Origin: Clostridiales bacterium
GTDB lineage: Bacteria > Bacillota > Clostridia > Lachnospirales > Lachnospiraceae
Reading direction: 5' to 3'
Length of the DNA: 64,000 nucleotides
NCBI GenBank assembly: GCA_018365455.1
Contig: JAGZJZ010000004.1
Location: forward strand, 124,001 to 188,000
This document shows, in pieces, positions 9,076-17,765 of this stretch. A program made the translations under genes and the position numbers. The notes beneath the pieces are model-generated. The model ran no database searches. It had not been told where the DNA came from and saw nothing but the letters and a program-made list of their open reading frames with translations. Numbering within the stretch: position 1 is the first letter of the stretch; each line of letters opens with the position of its first letter.

Positions 9076-10665
9076 ATGAACATTTTAATTGTAGATGATG
9101 AAAATTATGTGATTGAAAGTATTAAGAAAAATATCTGCTGGGACAGGCTGACGGTTACGAAAATTTATACGGCAAACAGTATGCAGCAGGCGCAGACTAT
9201 TGTTGAGATGATTCCAATAGGGATCATTATCAGCGATATCGTGATGCCCCAGGGAACCGGGCTGGACTTTGTAGACTGGGTGCGTGAACAGGCGTATCCC
9301 ATACAGGTGATATTCTTAACCAGCTATGCAGAATTTGAGTTTGTTAAGAAAGCAATAGCATTGGAGTCCGTAGATTATCTGCTAAAACCAATTGATTTTG
9401 AAAAGCTGTCAGAGGTACTGGACAAAGCAGTGGAAAAATGTGAAATGCAGCAGAAATTCAAAGAATACCAAACCGGATGTGAAAAGTGGGATCTGAATAA
9501 AAGGCTTGTGCATGAAAATTTTCTTAAGGATGTTCTGGAAGAACAATTTACGGTTCTGGATTTCCCGGCATTTGAGCATCTGGATTATACAATGGAAGAT
9601 ACCTTTATACCTTTGTATCTGCATTGCTACGACAGCGGCAGAACTTCCGAAAACTGGGATGAAAGCATCCTGGAATTTATAATCAGAAATGTTCTGGGCG
9701 AGCTTGTAGAGGATATGGGTTTTGAAGTGGAAACCGTCTATACGGAACTGCATTACCACTATGTTGCCATATTAAGAAAGAAGGACTGCCGTGATAAAGA
9801 AAGAGCGGATACGGACAAATTGCCTGAAATTATGGAGATGTTTCTGTCCTGGGCAAAGGGAAAACTAAAGAAAGATATCTGGTTAGGGGCAGGAAATCAG
9901 GTCTCATTGGAACATCTTTCTGACAGTTTCGCCACCCTTACGAAAATGAGGGAAGAAAATCTGGCAGTCTGGAACTGTGTAATGTGTGCAGAGAATTATG
10001 AGCACAAAGAAATTGAATATCAGAATCCCCATCTGCAGATGTGGAAAACACTTCTGGAAGAGAAAAAAACAGAAGATTTGATTTCCTGTATGTATGCGTA
10101 TCTGGAGCAAATGGAACAGGAAGTGATGATTACCCTGGAAAGTCTGAAAAAGTTTCGGATGGATGTGGTTCAGATGATCTATTCCTATCTGGCAGTTCAG
10201 GAGGTCACCGCACATTTGCTCTTCGGGGTAAAGGAGAGTGAGCAGGCTTATCTCATGGCGGTAGACGGAATATGGGGCGCTAAGGAATTTGTCAGCCATT
10301 ACGTTAAAAAGGCAGTAAACCACATCGGGTTTGTCCAGGAGGCTAACTCTGTGGTGGATGAACTGCGCAGGTATATTGATATGCATTACCAGGAAGACAT
10401 ACGAAGGAGTGACCTGGCTGATCTGGTGCATCTGAATACAGATTATATCTCCAGAATATTTAAGAAAGAGACCGGAATCTCCATTAGCAATTATTTGATT
10501 CAGAAACGTGTGGAAGTGGCGAAAAAGCTTTTGACACAGAGTAAGCTGCCCATTAATACAGTATCCATTCATGTAGGATACAGCAATTTTTCCTATTTTA
10601 CGAAAATGTTCCGGGAGAATGCAGGATGTTCGCCGCTGGAATATAGAAGAAATTATAGCGAATAA
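9076..10665 (+). CDS. AraC-type response regulator (YesN-like), module A
   Basis: Two-component response regulator of 529 aa: receiver domain (residues 1-120, acidic VDD near the N-terminus, phospho-acceptor Asp54 in SDIVMP, conserved Lys in LLKP), a long middle region of unknown fold, and a C-terminal pair of AraC helix-turn-helix motifs (about residues 430-525, ending CSPLEYRRNYSE). It follows its kinase by 57 bases. The likely targets are the direct repeats at 3344-3382 upstream of the binding-protein gene. The ribosome site is weak (GGGG). Confidence 0.92.
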   Translation: MNILIVDDENYVIESIKKNICWDRLTVTKIYTANSMQQAQTIVEMIPIGIIISDIVMPQGTGLDFVDWVREQAYPIQVIFLTSYAEFEFVKKAIALESVDYLLKPIDFEKLSEVLDKAVEKCEMQQKFKEYQTGCEKWDLNKRLVHENFLKDVLEEQFTVLDFPAFEHLDYTMEDTFIPLYLHCYDSGRTSENWDESILEFIIRNVLGELVEDMGFEVETVYTELHYHYVAILRKKDCRDKERADTDKLPEIMEMFLSWAKGKLKKDIWLGAGNQVSLEHLSDSFATLTKMREENLAVWNCVMCAENYEHKEIEYQNPHLQMWKTLLEEKKTEDLISCMYAYLEQMEQEVMITLESLKKFRMDVVQMIYSYLAVQEVTAHLLFGVKESEQAYLMAVDGIWGAKEFVSHYVKKAVNHIGFVQEANSVVDELRRYIDMHYQEDIRRSDLADLVHLNTDYISRIFKKETGISISNYLIQKRVEVAKKLLTQSKLPINTVSIHVGYSNFSYFTKMFRENAGCSPLEYRRNYSE

Positions 10666-10720
10666 AAGAAAGGGATGTAAGGATTCAGCAGGCACTGAAC
10701 CGTTACAAAGGGATTAAAGT

Positions 10721-12997
10721 ATGAAACAGTCAGAATTAGAGCAATTATTAAAAAGCATGTCTTTAGAAGAAAAAATTAATCAGATGCTTCAGGTGACCGG
10801 AGACTTTTATCTGGGGAAAACCGTAATCACCGGACCCATGAGAGAAAACGGGTTTACGGAAGAAAGCGTGGCGCAGGCAGGCTCCGTAATCGGGCTTTTA
10901 GGAGCGGATGTGGTGAAGAAGGTACAAAAAGCATATATGGAACAGCAGCCACATCATATTCCACTGCTGTTTATGCTGGATGTAATCAATGGATTTAAAA
11001 CCGTATTCCCCATTCCTCTGGGGCAGGGGGCTACATTTGAACCGGAATTATCCAGGCGCTGTGCACAGGCGGCGGCTAAGGAGGCAGCGGTAGCAGGGCT
11101 TCACGTGACGTTTGCACCAATGGTTGACCTTGTAAGGGATGCCAGATGGGGAAGAGTCATGGAATCTACAGGAGAAGACACCTATTTAAATAGCTGCTTT
11201 TCCAAAGCAATGGTGGAAGGCTTCCAGGGCAGTGATTTAAAAGAACCCTACCGGGTTGCTGCGTGCATCAAGCATTTTGCAGGATATGGGGCACCGGATG
11301 CCGGGCGGGATTACAATACGGTGGAGCTGTCAGAACATACTTTGCGGGAATTTTATCTGCCTGCTTATCAGGCAGGAATCCAGGCGGGAAGTGCCCTGGT
11401 GATGACATCTTTTAACACCATAGACGGTGTTCCGGCGACGGGTAATAAATGGCTGATGCGGGATATCCTCCGGGATGAAATGGGATTTGACGGCGTATTG
11501 ATATCAGACTGGGCTGCAATGGAAGAGATTATTTATCACGGTTATTGTGAGGATCGCTCTGATGCAGCCAAAAGATCAATTGTGGCGGGCGTGGATATCG
11601 ATATGATGACAGGTATATACTCCGAGCGCCTCCTTGCACTGATCGAAAACGGAACCGTAGAGGAGAGCCTGGTAGATGAGGCAGCTATGCGGATACTGGA
11701 GTTGAAAAATAAACTGGGACTCTTCGAGAACCCGTATAAGGATGCAGATGAGGAAAAAAGCAGGGAAATCATACTCTGTCCGGAACACCGTAAACTGGCA
11801 AGGGAATGTGCACGCAAGTCTTTTGTCTTGCTGAAAAATGAAGGCATCCTTCCGATCCGAAAAGAACAAAAAACTGCGTTTATAGGACCATATACAGACA
11901 ACCATAATATTCTGGGAGCATGGTCTTTTATCGGAACAAGTGAAGACGCTGTCTCTATCCGGGATGCAGCCATGGAAGTACTGGATCAAAGCAAAACCAC
12001 ATTTTCCCAGGGATGCCCTGTGTTAGATGATACGGTAAAATTGGAAGGATTTAATACCGGTGAGGGCGCAGAAGAAGAGTCAAAGGCTGCCGCGGATGGG
12101 GGGGTAAAAATAGAGTCAAAAGCTGCCACGAACCTGGAGGCAGAAAAAGTTAAGCAGGAAAAAATGCTGCAGGAAGCCATAAAAGCTGCAAAAGAGGCGG
12201 ACCTTGTAATCATGCCGCTGGGCGAACACCGGCTCCAGTCAGGAGAGGCGTGCAGCAGAGCAGAGATTGTAATACCTGAAGTACAGATGGAATTATTCCG
12301 TAAAATCTGTCAGGTCCAGCCCAATGTAGCGGTAGTCCTTTTTAATGGTCGGCCACTGGACATCCGGGAGATATCCGGGAAGGCAAAAGCCGTATTGGAA
12401 GTGTGGATGCCCGGAACAGAAGGCGGTCATGCCATCCTGGATGTACTGACCGGAACATACAATCCCACTGGTAAATTGACTATGAGCTTTCCCTACAGCG
12501 TTGGGCAGGTTCCGATACACTATAATGAGTACTCAACCGGCAGGCCCCACGTCCCTGGAAAAGACAAGGACAGGTTCCGTTCAAAATACCTGGACATTCC
12601 AAATGCACCCCTCTATCCTTTTGGATACGGACTCAGTTACACCAGTTTTGAGGTTTCTAAGGCAGAGCTTGACAGCAGAGAAATGAAGCTTGGGCAAGTC
12701 CTTAATGCAACGGTAAAGATTAAGAATACCGGTGAGACAGCAGGTACACAGGTGCTGCAGCTGTACATCCGGGATGTGAAAGCCAGTGTTGTACGACCGG
12801 TAAAAGAGTTAAAAGGATTTTGCAAGGTACATTTACTTCCGGGAGAGGAAAAATCCGTAACGTTTGAGATTGGGGAAGAGATGCTTCGTTTTTATTCTGA
12901 AAATAAGTTCTTTGAGAGTGAAGCAGGAGAATTCCAGGTGTTTATAGGAGTGGACAGCAGTGTGGAAGAGTATGAGCGGTTTTATTTGAGAAAGTAG
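10721..12997 (+). CDS. GH3 beta-glycosidase, cytoplasmic, module A
   Basis: Glycoside hydrolase family 3 retaining enzyme, 758 aa, with no signal peptide. The N-terminal TIM barrel carries KHFAGYG and the nucleophile Asp263 in LISDWAAM; the alpha/beta sandwich carries the candidate acid/base Glu509 in SGEACSR; a C-terminal Fn3-like domain follows. An Ala/Glu/Lys-rich insert of ~35 residues (about 445-485) interrupts the second domain and is unusual. As the last gene of the module it probably hydrolyses an imported beta-linked oligosaccharide; glucosidase and xylosidase specificities are both possible. Confidence 0.9.
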   Translation: MKQSELEQLLKSMSLEEKINQMLQVTGDFYLGKTVITGPMRENGFTEESVAQAGSVIGLLGADVVKKVQKAYMEQQPHHIPLLFMLDVINGFKTVFPIPLGQGATFEPELSRRCAQAAAKEAAVAGLHVTFAPMVDLVRDARWGRVMESTGEDTYLNSCFSKAMVEGFQGSDLKEPYRVAACIKHFAGYGAPDAGRDYNTVELSEHTLREFYLPAYQAGIQAGSALVMTSFNTIDGVPATGNKWLMRDILRDEMGFDGVLISDWAAMEEIIYHGYCEDRSDAAKRSIVAGVDIDMMTGIYSERLLALIENGTVEESLVDEAAMRILELKNKLGLFENPYKDADEEKSREIILCPEHRKLARECARKSFVLLKNEGILPIRKEQKTAFIGPYTDNHNILGAWSFIGTSEDAVSIRDAAMEVLDQSKTTFSQGCPVLDDTVKLEGFNTGEGAEEESKAAADGGVKIESKAATNLEAEKVKQEKMLQEAIKAAKEADLVIMPLGEHRLQSGEACSRAEIVIPEVQMELFRKICQVQPNVAVVLFNGRPLDIREISGKAKAVLEVWMPGTEGGHAILDVLTGTYNPTGKLTMSFPYSVGQVPIHYNEYSTGRPHVPGKDKDRFRSKYLDIPNAPLYPFGYGLSYTSFEVSKAELDSREMKLGQVLNATVKIKNTGETAGTQVLQLYIRDVKASVVRPVKELKGFCKVHLLPGEEKSVTFEIGEEMLRFYSENKFFESEAGEFQVFIGVDSSVEEYERFYLRK

Positions 12998-13010
12998 GTT
13001 TTGGAAGGCT

Positions 13011-13046
13011 TGTAAATCAGTGTAAATTGATTTGCAGGTCTATTTT
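13011..13046 (+). terminator. Weak terminator after the GH3 gene
   Basis: TGTAAATCA (13011-13019) pairs with TGATTTGCA (13028-13036) through one G-U pair, with an 8-base loop and a broken T-tract (GGTCTATTTT). It begins 14 bases after the GH3 stop. Confidence 0.45.
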
Positions 13047-13136
13047 AAATAAGGAAAAAACTGGACATATTCAAGGGATTTTATATAGTTACAAGCATAA
13101 ATTAAGAGAATAATAAAAAAAAATTCATCCCGGCTA

Positions 13137-13309
13137 AATGTTTATCCTGCAAAAGATGTTATACTAATAACATGTCTAATTGTGATATAAATGTGTGCCA
13201 TTGGAAGTGAAGCTGTACTGCGCTTTCAAACTTAAACTTAGAAGTATATCATAAAATATAAAGAGACCCATAATTTCTATCATGATCTATTGATGAAATT
13301 ATGGGTTTT
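13137..13309 (+). promoter_or_regulatory. Candidate promoter and structured leader before the OmpR-type system
   Basis: The 340-base gap after GH3 holds no gene. A possible -10 (TATACT, 13160-13165) lies inside a small palindrome (GTTATACTAATAAC). Downstream, ACCCATAATTTC (13266-13277) pairs with GAAATTATGGGT (13295-13306), extended by ATCA/TGAT inside the loop, and is followed by TTTT. A transcript from this promoter would be ~140 nt up to the hairpin, which ends about 15 bases before the regulator's ribosome site. It may be an attenuator or a separate small RNA. The -35 is poor. Confidence 0.4.
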
Positions 13310-13337
13310 CTAAATAAAAATTCCGGGAGGTATGGCA

Positions 13338-14027
13338 ATGAATATTTTAATGATCGAAGATAACGCAGAGATAAGGGAAGGTGTCAGGATTCTTTTAGAA
13401 GGAGAGGACTACTCCGTGACCGAGGCCGGGAATGGGACCGAGGGGCTGAAACTCCTGGACAGCGATACGGATCTGGTTATTCTGGATGTTATGATGCCTG
13501 GGATCTCAGGATTTCGAACCTGTGAAGAGATTCGAAAAGTATCTAATGTACCGGTTCTTTTTCTGACTGCTAAATCCCAGGATTCGGATAAATTAATGGG
13601 TCTGATGGCAGGGGGCGACGATTATTTATCCAAGCCGTTTTCTTATTCGGAACTATTGGCGAGAGTAAAGGCGCTGGTAAGAAGATATTGTGTCTATAAG
13701 GGAAAAGAAGAAGAGGTGAACGAAGACCGCTATGTAAACGGCATGGGAATTCGTATTAATGAAAATTATAATGAGGTTTGGAAAGGGGATAAAGAACTGG
13801 CGTTAACAGACATTGAATATAAGATATTGCTTCTTTTAATGAAACATCCAAAGAGAATATTTACTATACAGAATATTTACGAAAGTGTGTGGAATGAACC
13901 GTATTTTTATGTTTCAAATGGTACGGTTATGGTACATATCCGTAAACTGCGGCTGAAAATTGAGGATGATCCGCAGGAGCCGAAGTGCATTCGCACAGTA
14001 TGGGGCAGGGGGTATCGGTTTGGATAA
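13338..14027 (+). CDS. OmpR/PhoB-family response regulator (VanR-like)
   Basis: Response regulator of 229 aa: receiver domain with phospho-acceptor Asp50 (VILDVMMPG) and conserved Lys in LSKPF, then a winged-helix DNA-binding domain with the signature IRTVWGRGYRFG at the end. An in-frame ATG lies at 13332, but only one base separates it from GGGAGG (13325-13330); ATG at 13338, 7 bases away, is the better start. Its stop overlaps the kinase start. The likely target is the direct repeat upstream of the dlt-type operon. Confidence 0.92.
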   Translation: MNILMIEDNAEIREGVRILLEGEDYSVTEAGNGTEGLKLLDSDTDLVILDVMMPGISGFRTCEEIRKVSNVPVLFLTAKSQDSDKLMGLMAGGDDYLSKPFSYSELLARVKALVRRYCVYKGKEEEVNEDRYVNGMGIRINENYNEVWKGDKELALTDIEYKILLLLMKHPKRIFTIQNIYESVWNEPYFYVSNGTVMVHIRKLRLKIEDDPQEPKCIRTVWGRGYRFG

Positions 14028-15339
14028 AAAGATGAAGTTTCAGAAAAGGGGACTGAGAAGAAAGCTGATTCAGCTGATGATCTTTGCATTTATTATAAGC
14101 GGAGGCCTGTACTATTTTCTGCATACGACAGTGGATCGAAAACTGAATAATTATTTTGAAACGTCAGATTATGCGGAAAAGACGGAGTCTAAATATGCCC
14201 AGAAATTTCAGGATTACATACTGAAGAATAATATATCCACATCTGATACAGGGCAGATCACAAAATGGGTCAGAGATCAGGATGTAGTGCATATCAGCAT
14301 TTATAAGGATTCGGTGCTGATCTATGATTCCTACTATCCTGATAATGATAGCATTGCTGAAAATGATGTGGAGGCGGAATATTACGGCTGGCAGGCGTAT
14401 TATCCCATGAAATTTGCAGATGCCCAGGCAGATGTTTTTCTGGACGGATTTTATGATTATCGGATTTTTAACTGTGCAACTATTGCAGAAATTCTTCTTT
14501 CCTGCCTTGTATTTATTGGGATTGTTATGCTTGGAATAAAGAGAACAGTTGATTATATTGGAAAGCTGGAGCAGGAGGTGGAGATTCTGGAAGGCGGGCA
14601 GCTTGACTGTCCCATTACTCTGAAAGGAAATGATGAGCTCTCTGCTCTGGCACATGGTCTGGATGAAATGAGGAAATCCTTTAAACTGCGGGTGGAAAGG
14701 GATGAAAAATTGGCAAAAGCAAATAAAGAGCTGGTCACGGAGATGTCTCACGATCTGCGCACACCTCTTACCACCCTTCTTCTCTACACACAGATTTTAA
14801 AGAGCAGGAAGTATCATGGCACGGAACAGATGGAGGATTACATAAATAAAATTGATGAAAAGGCAAATCAGATCAAGAACCTGTCGGACAATATGTTTGA
14901 ATTTTTCCTGATTTTAAGAGAAGAGGAAATTGAACTTATGGCCCCCCAGTCTTTTCAGGATATTTTTTACGATATCATGTCAGAAATGGTTTTGTCTCTG
15001 CAAAAACGTGGTTTCCGGGTAAACCAGAATATCGAGTTCCGTGAGGTTAAAGTAGAAGTTTCTATAGATTATGTACTCAGGATCATGAATAATATTGTCT
15101 CTAATATAATCAAGTATGCAGATTCTAGGGAAGAAATTGTGATTTCTACTATGTATGAAAAAGAACAGGTATTCCTATTATTTTCTAACCACAAGTTAAA
15201 GAAAATAGAAAAGGTAGAGAGTACCGGAATTGGAATCCGTAACATTAAGGGAATGATGGATAAGATGGAAGGAAGCTGTGAAGTAGCGGAAACCGGGGAT
15301 TTGTATCGGATCAAATTACAATTTAAAATTGTTGTTTAG
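14020..15339 (+). CDS. Sensor histidine kinase (VanS-like) paired with the OmpR-type regulator
   Basis: Membrane kinase of 439 aa: helix 1 near residues 17-35, an extracellular loop of ~110 residues, helix 2 (CATIAEILLSCLVFIGIVML), HAMP, a DHp domain with SHDLRTPL (His244 counted from this start), and an ATPase domain with a divergent N-box (NNIVSNIIKYAD) and STGIGIRNIKGMM. The start is uncertain. TTG at 14020 overlaps the regulator stop and has GGGGG 7 bases upstream; ATG at 14032 has no ribosome site. Either choice leaves the same domains. It should control the downstream D-alanylation genes and sense envelope or cationic-peptide stress, which is inference from context. Confidence 0.88.
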   Translation: MDKKMKFQKRGLRRKLIQLMIFAFIISGGLYYFLHTTVDRKLNNYFETSDYAEKTESKYAQKFQDYILKNNISTSDTGQITKWVRDQDVVHISIYKDSVLIYDSYYPDNDSIAENDVEAEYYGWQAYYPMKFADAQADVFLDGFYDYRIFNCATIAEILLSCLVFIGIVMLGIKRTVDYIGKLEQEVEILEGGQLDCPITLKGNDELSALAHGLDEMRKSFKLRVERDEKLAKANKELVTEMSHDLRTPLTTLLLYTQILKSRKYHGTEQMEDYINKIDEKANQIKNLSDNMFEFFLILREEEIELMAPQSFQDIFYDIMSEMVLSLQKRGFRVNQNIEFREVKVEVSIDYVLRIMNNIVSNIIKYADSREEIVISTMYEKEQVFLLFSNHKLKKIEKVESTGIGIRNIKGMMDKMEGSCEVAETGDLYRIKLQFKIVV

Positions 15340-15355
15340 ATTTCATCATGAACCT

Positions 15356-15387
15356 TTAAGGATTGGTTAAGAATTAGGTGTTATGAT
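15356..15387 (+). promoter_or_regulatory. dlt promoter: OmpR-type regulator box and promoter of the dlt-type operon
   Basis: TTAAGGATTGG (15356-15366) and TTAAGAATTAGG (15367-15378) form a direct repeat of exactly 11 bp, the spacing used by PhoB/OmpR-family dimers. A -10 (TATGAT, 15382-15387) follows, so the repeat covers the -35 position, a typical class II activator arrangement. It lies 17 bases after the kinase stop. Confidence 0.6.
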
Positions 15388-15426
15388 AAATTTTGTAGTT
15401 AAATACAAATGGTTAGGCATGCAGCT

Positions 15427-15577
15427 GAGCGTGTCCGAAAATGAAAATCCTGTCTGACCGCCCCACATCTGCCGGGTGCAGCCGTATATTTCCGAAACAA
15501 AGCCCCACTACACCCCCTGGAATTACATGGCGTATCCCGCAGATGAGTGTCAGGCAAAATAATTTTAAGGCACGCTC
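15427..15577. repeat. Palindromic (MITE- or REP-like) element in the dlt-type leader
   Basis: An imperfect inverted repeat of about 150 bp. Matching arm segments are GAGCGTG/CACGCTC (15427, 15571), CTGAC/GTCAG (15454, 15549) and CATCTGCCGGG/CCCGCAGATG (15466, 15536). The element is richer in GC than its surroundings. The terminal motifs recur at 32675-32703. It may be a small non-autonomous mobile repeat or a folded 5' leader; the two are not exclusive. Confidence 0.5.
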
Positions 15578-15608
15578 TGATTTGCACCGGAAAGTGAGGA
15601 CGAATAAT

Positions 15609-15980
15609 ATGAGAAAAATACTTATAAAAGGAACAATAATCGCTGCGTTAGGAGCATTATCTATTACCATGGCGGCGTGTGGAGCAAAGCCAAAGTCTAA
15701 CGAAAGTACTTCTAAAACGGAATCTTCAATCGTGACCAGAGAAAGCGGATCCAGACAAAAAGAAACTCAGGTCAGTGAGAAGCAGGCTGGAAGTCAGAAA
15801 AGTGAGATGCAGACAAGCGGTAAGGAGTCCAATGATAAGCAGACCGGCGGAAGCCAAAAAAATGATATGCAGAGTGAGTCCGTAGCGGGCGGCATGTCTG
15901 AGCGTAATGAAAACGGACAGGCAGAGATGCAGACGGATGCCGGAACAGGAAACACACAAAGCAGTGAACTGATGAAATAG
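15609..15980 (+). CDS. Small Ser/Thr/Gln/Lys-rich lipoprotein at the head of the dlt-type operon
   Basis: Predicted lipoprotein of 123 aa. The signal peptide (residues 1-23) ends in MAAC, so Cys24 would be lipidated; the rest is hydrophilic low-complexity sequence with repeated SQK-[SN]-[ED]-MQ motifs and no recognisable domain. The frame is open upstream to 15441, but ATG at 15609 starts a proper signal peptide. It sits 11 bases before dltA. It occupies the slot where other bacteria have small accessory dlt genes such as dltX, but shows no resemblance to DltX, so its function is unknown. Confidence 0.75.
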   Translation: MRKILIKGTIIAALGALSITMAACGAKPKSNESTSKTESSIVTRESGSRQKETQVSEKQAGSQKSEMQTSGKESNDKQTGGSQKNDMQSESVAGGMSERNENGQAEMQTDAGTGNTQSSELMK

Positions 15981-15991
15981 GAGAATTATTT

Positions 15992-17527
15992 GTGAGAGAA
16001 AAAAATATATTACAGCTTTTTGAGGCGTCAGTGGAAAAGTATTTTGCAAAAGAAGTTTTTGCAGATGAAGACAGAAACATTTCTTACAGCGAATTAAAAG
16101 ACCGGGCAAGGAGAATTGGGAGTTGTCTTGGCAACTCCCATCTTCGGAATGCGCCTGTGGCAATTTATCTGGATAGAAGTGTTAAGAGCATGGAAGCACT
16201 TCTGGGAGTTGCGTACAGTGGGAATTTTTATACTATGATGGATATTCAGATGCCAAAGGACAGGCTAAAGGTGATTTTAGAGAACCTGCAACCCTTTGCC
16301 ATATTAACGGACAGGGAGCATGAAGAAGCAGCCAGAGAACTTTTACCCCAGGGAGCTGTTATCATTTATGAAACGGCGGTGGAACAGGAAGAAAGCAGCT
16401 GGCTGTTAAAAGACATCAGAAGGGCTATGATCGAAACGGACCCGTTGTATGTGCTCTATACATCAGGATCTACCGGTGAGCCAAAGGGTGTGGTGGTAAG
16501 CCACGACAGCGTGATTGCCTATACAGATTGGGTAGTGGAGACTTTTGGAATCAACCAGGACACCGTTTTCGGCAGTCAGACGCCTTTTTATTTTAGTATG
16601 TCAGTGCTGGATATATTCAGTACGATCAGAAGCGGTGCAGCCATGCAGATTATACCGCGTAAACTTTTTTCGTTTCCCATGCAGCTGCTGGAATATTTAA
16701 GAGACAGAAAGGTAAATACCATTTACTGGGTACCATCTGCCCTTTGCCTTGTGGCAAACTGGAAAGCACTGGATTATATGCAGCTGCCGGATTTAAAGAA
16801 GGTGCTCTTTGCAGGAGAAGTAATGCCTATGAAGCAGTTAAATATCTGGAGGGCGCACATGCCGGATTTGTTATATGCCAATTTGTACGGACCTACGGAA
16901 ATAACCGATATCTGTACGTATTATATGATAGACCGGGATTTTGATGACGAGGAAGTGCTGCCCATTGGCAAGGCATGTAATAACTGTGATATCCTGATTC
17001 TGAACGAAAAAGGAGAAAAAGTGCCTTATGGTGAGGAAGGAGAACTTTGCGTCAGAGGACCTTTTCTGGCAAAAGGATATTACCGCAGCCCTGAAAAAAC
17101 AAACAGCGTATTTGTGCAGAACCCGTGTAATAGCAGTTACCCCGAGCTGATTTACAAAACAGGGGATATTGTTAAATATAATGAACTGGGAGAATTGATG
17201 TATGTATCCCGCAAAGATTTTCAGATTAAACACATGGGGTGCCGCATAGAACTTGGAGAAATTGAAGCTGCGGCAGGCTCCCTGGAACATATCGACAACT
17301 GCGTATGCATCTATGACGAATGTGAAAAGAAAATAGTACTGGTTTATAAAGGAAAAAATGTGGACCAGAACATGATAATCAAAAAAATAAAAAATAAAGT
17401 TCCTTCCTATATGTATCCAGGACGATATATTTTGACTGAGAAGATGCCGGTAAACACGAATGGAAAGATTGACCGGAAGTGGCTGCAGAGAAATTATAAA
17501 AAATTAGGAGGCATGTACAATGGATGA
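15992..17527 (+). CDS. dltA: D-alanine--D-alanyl carrier protein ligase-like adenylating enzyme
   Basis: AMP-forming adenylation enzyme, 511 aa, the usual length for DltA. It carries the phosphate-binding loop YTSGSTGEPKG (near residue 155), LYGPTE, the YKTGD motif and the C-terminal catalytic Lys in NGKIDRK. It is expected to activate D-alanine with ATP and load it onto the carrier protein encoded next. GTG start with AGGAG 8 bases upstream. It overlaps the carrier gene by 8 bases, which favours translational coupling. The gene order A-C-B-D-like supports DltA over a stand-alone amino acid-activating enzyme. Confidence 0.85.
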   Translation: MREKNILQLFEASVEKYFAKEVFADEDRNISYSELKDRARRIGSCLGNSHLRNAPVAIYLDRSVKSMEALLGVAYSGNFYTMMDIQMPKDRLKVILENLQPFAILTDREHEEAARELLPQGAVIIYETAVEQEESSWLLKDIRRAMIETDPLYVLYTSGSTGEPKGVVVSHDSVIAYTDWVVETFGINQDTVFGSQTPFYFSMSVLDIFSTIRSGAAMQIIPRKLFSFPMQLLEYLRDRKVNTIYWVPSALCLVANWKALDYMQLPDLKKVLFAGEVMPMKQLNIWRAHMPDLLYANLYGPTEITDICTYYMIDRDFDDEEVLPIGKACNNCDILILNEKGEKVPYGEEGELCVRGPFLAKGYYRSPEKTNSVFVQNPCNSSYPELIYKTGDIVKYNELGELMYVSRKDFQIKHMGCRIELGEIEAAAGSLEHIDNCVCIYDECEKKIVLVYKGKNVDQNMIIKKIKNKVPSYMYPGRYILTEKMPVNTNGKIDRKWLQRNYKKLGGMYNG

Positions 17528-17753
17528 AATACTAAAAATACTGGAAAAGATAAAACCCGGAGTGGATTTTAGAAAAGAAAAAAATCTGATTGAGGATCAT
17601 ATAATAGATTCCTTTGAAATGATTCAGCTGGTGTCTGAAATCAGTGATATTTACCAGATAGATATAACTCCGGCAGACATTTCCCCGGATAACTTCCGCT
17701 CTGTTGATAATATTTATGCGTTTATCTCTTCATATCATCCAGCAAGGGTGTAG
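17520..17753 (+). CDS. dltC: D-alanyl carrier protein
   Basis: Acyl/aminoacyl carrier protein of 77 aa, the standard DltC size. Ser31 in IIDSFEMIQL is the predicted phosphopantetheine site. It carries D-alanine as a thioester from the ligase to the membrane transferase. It starts inside the end of the ligase gene and stops 12 bases before the MBOAT gene. Confidence 0.87.
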   Translation: MDEILKILEKIKPGVDFRKEKNLIEDHIIDSFEMIQLVSEISDIYQIDITPADISPDNFRSVDNIYAFISSYHPARV

Positions 17754-17765
17754 TGAGGGGATTCT

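Noticed and set aside
9904..10695. 263-codon open frame on the minus strand
   Set aside because: Antisense to the AraC-type regulator; no domain, no ribosome site, shadow composition.
15441..15608. 56-codon N-terminal extension of the lipoprotein frame
   Set aside because: It would precede the signal peptide, and the DNA forms the palindromic element; ATG at 15609 gives a normal lipoprotein.
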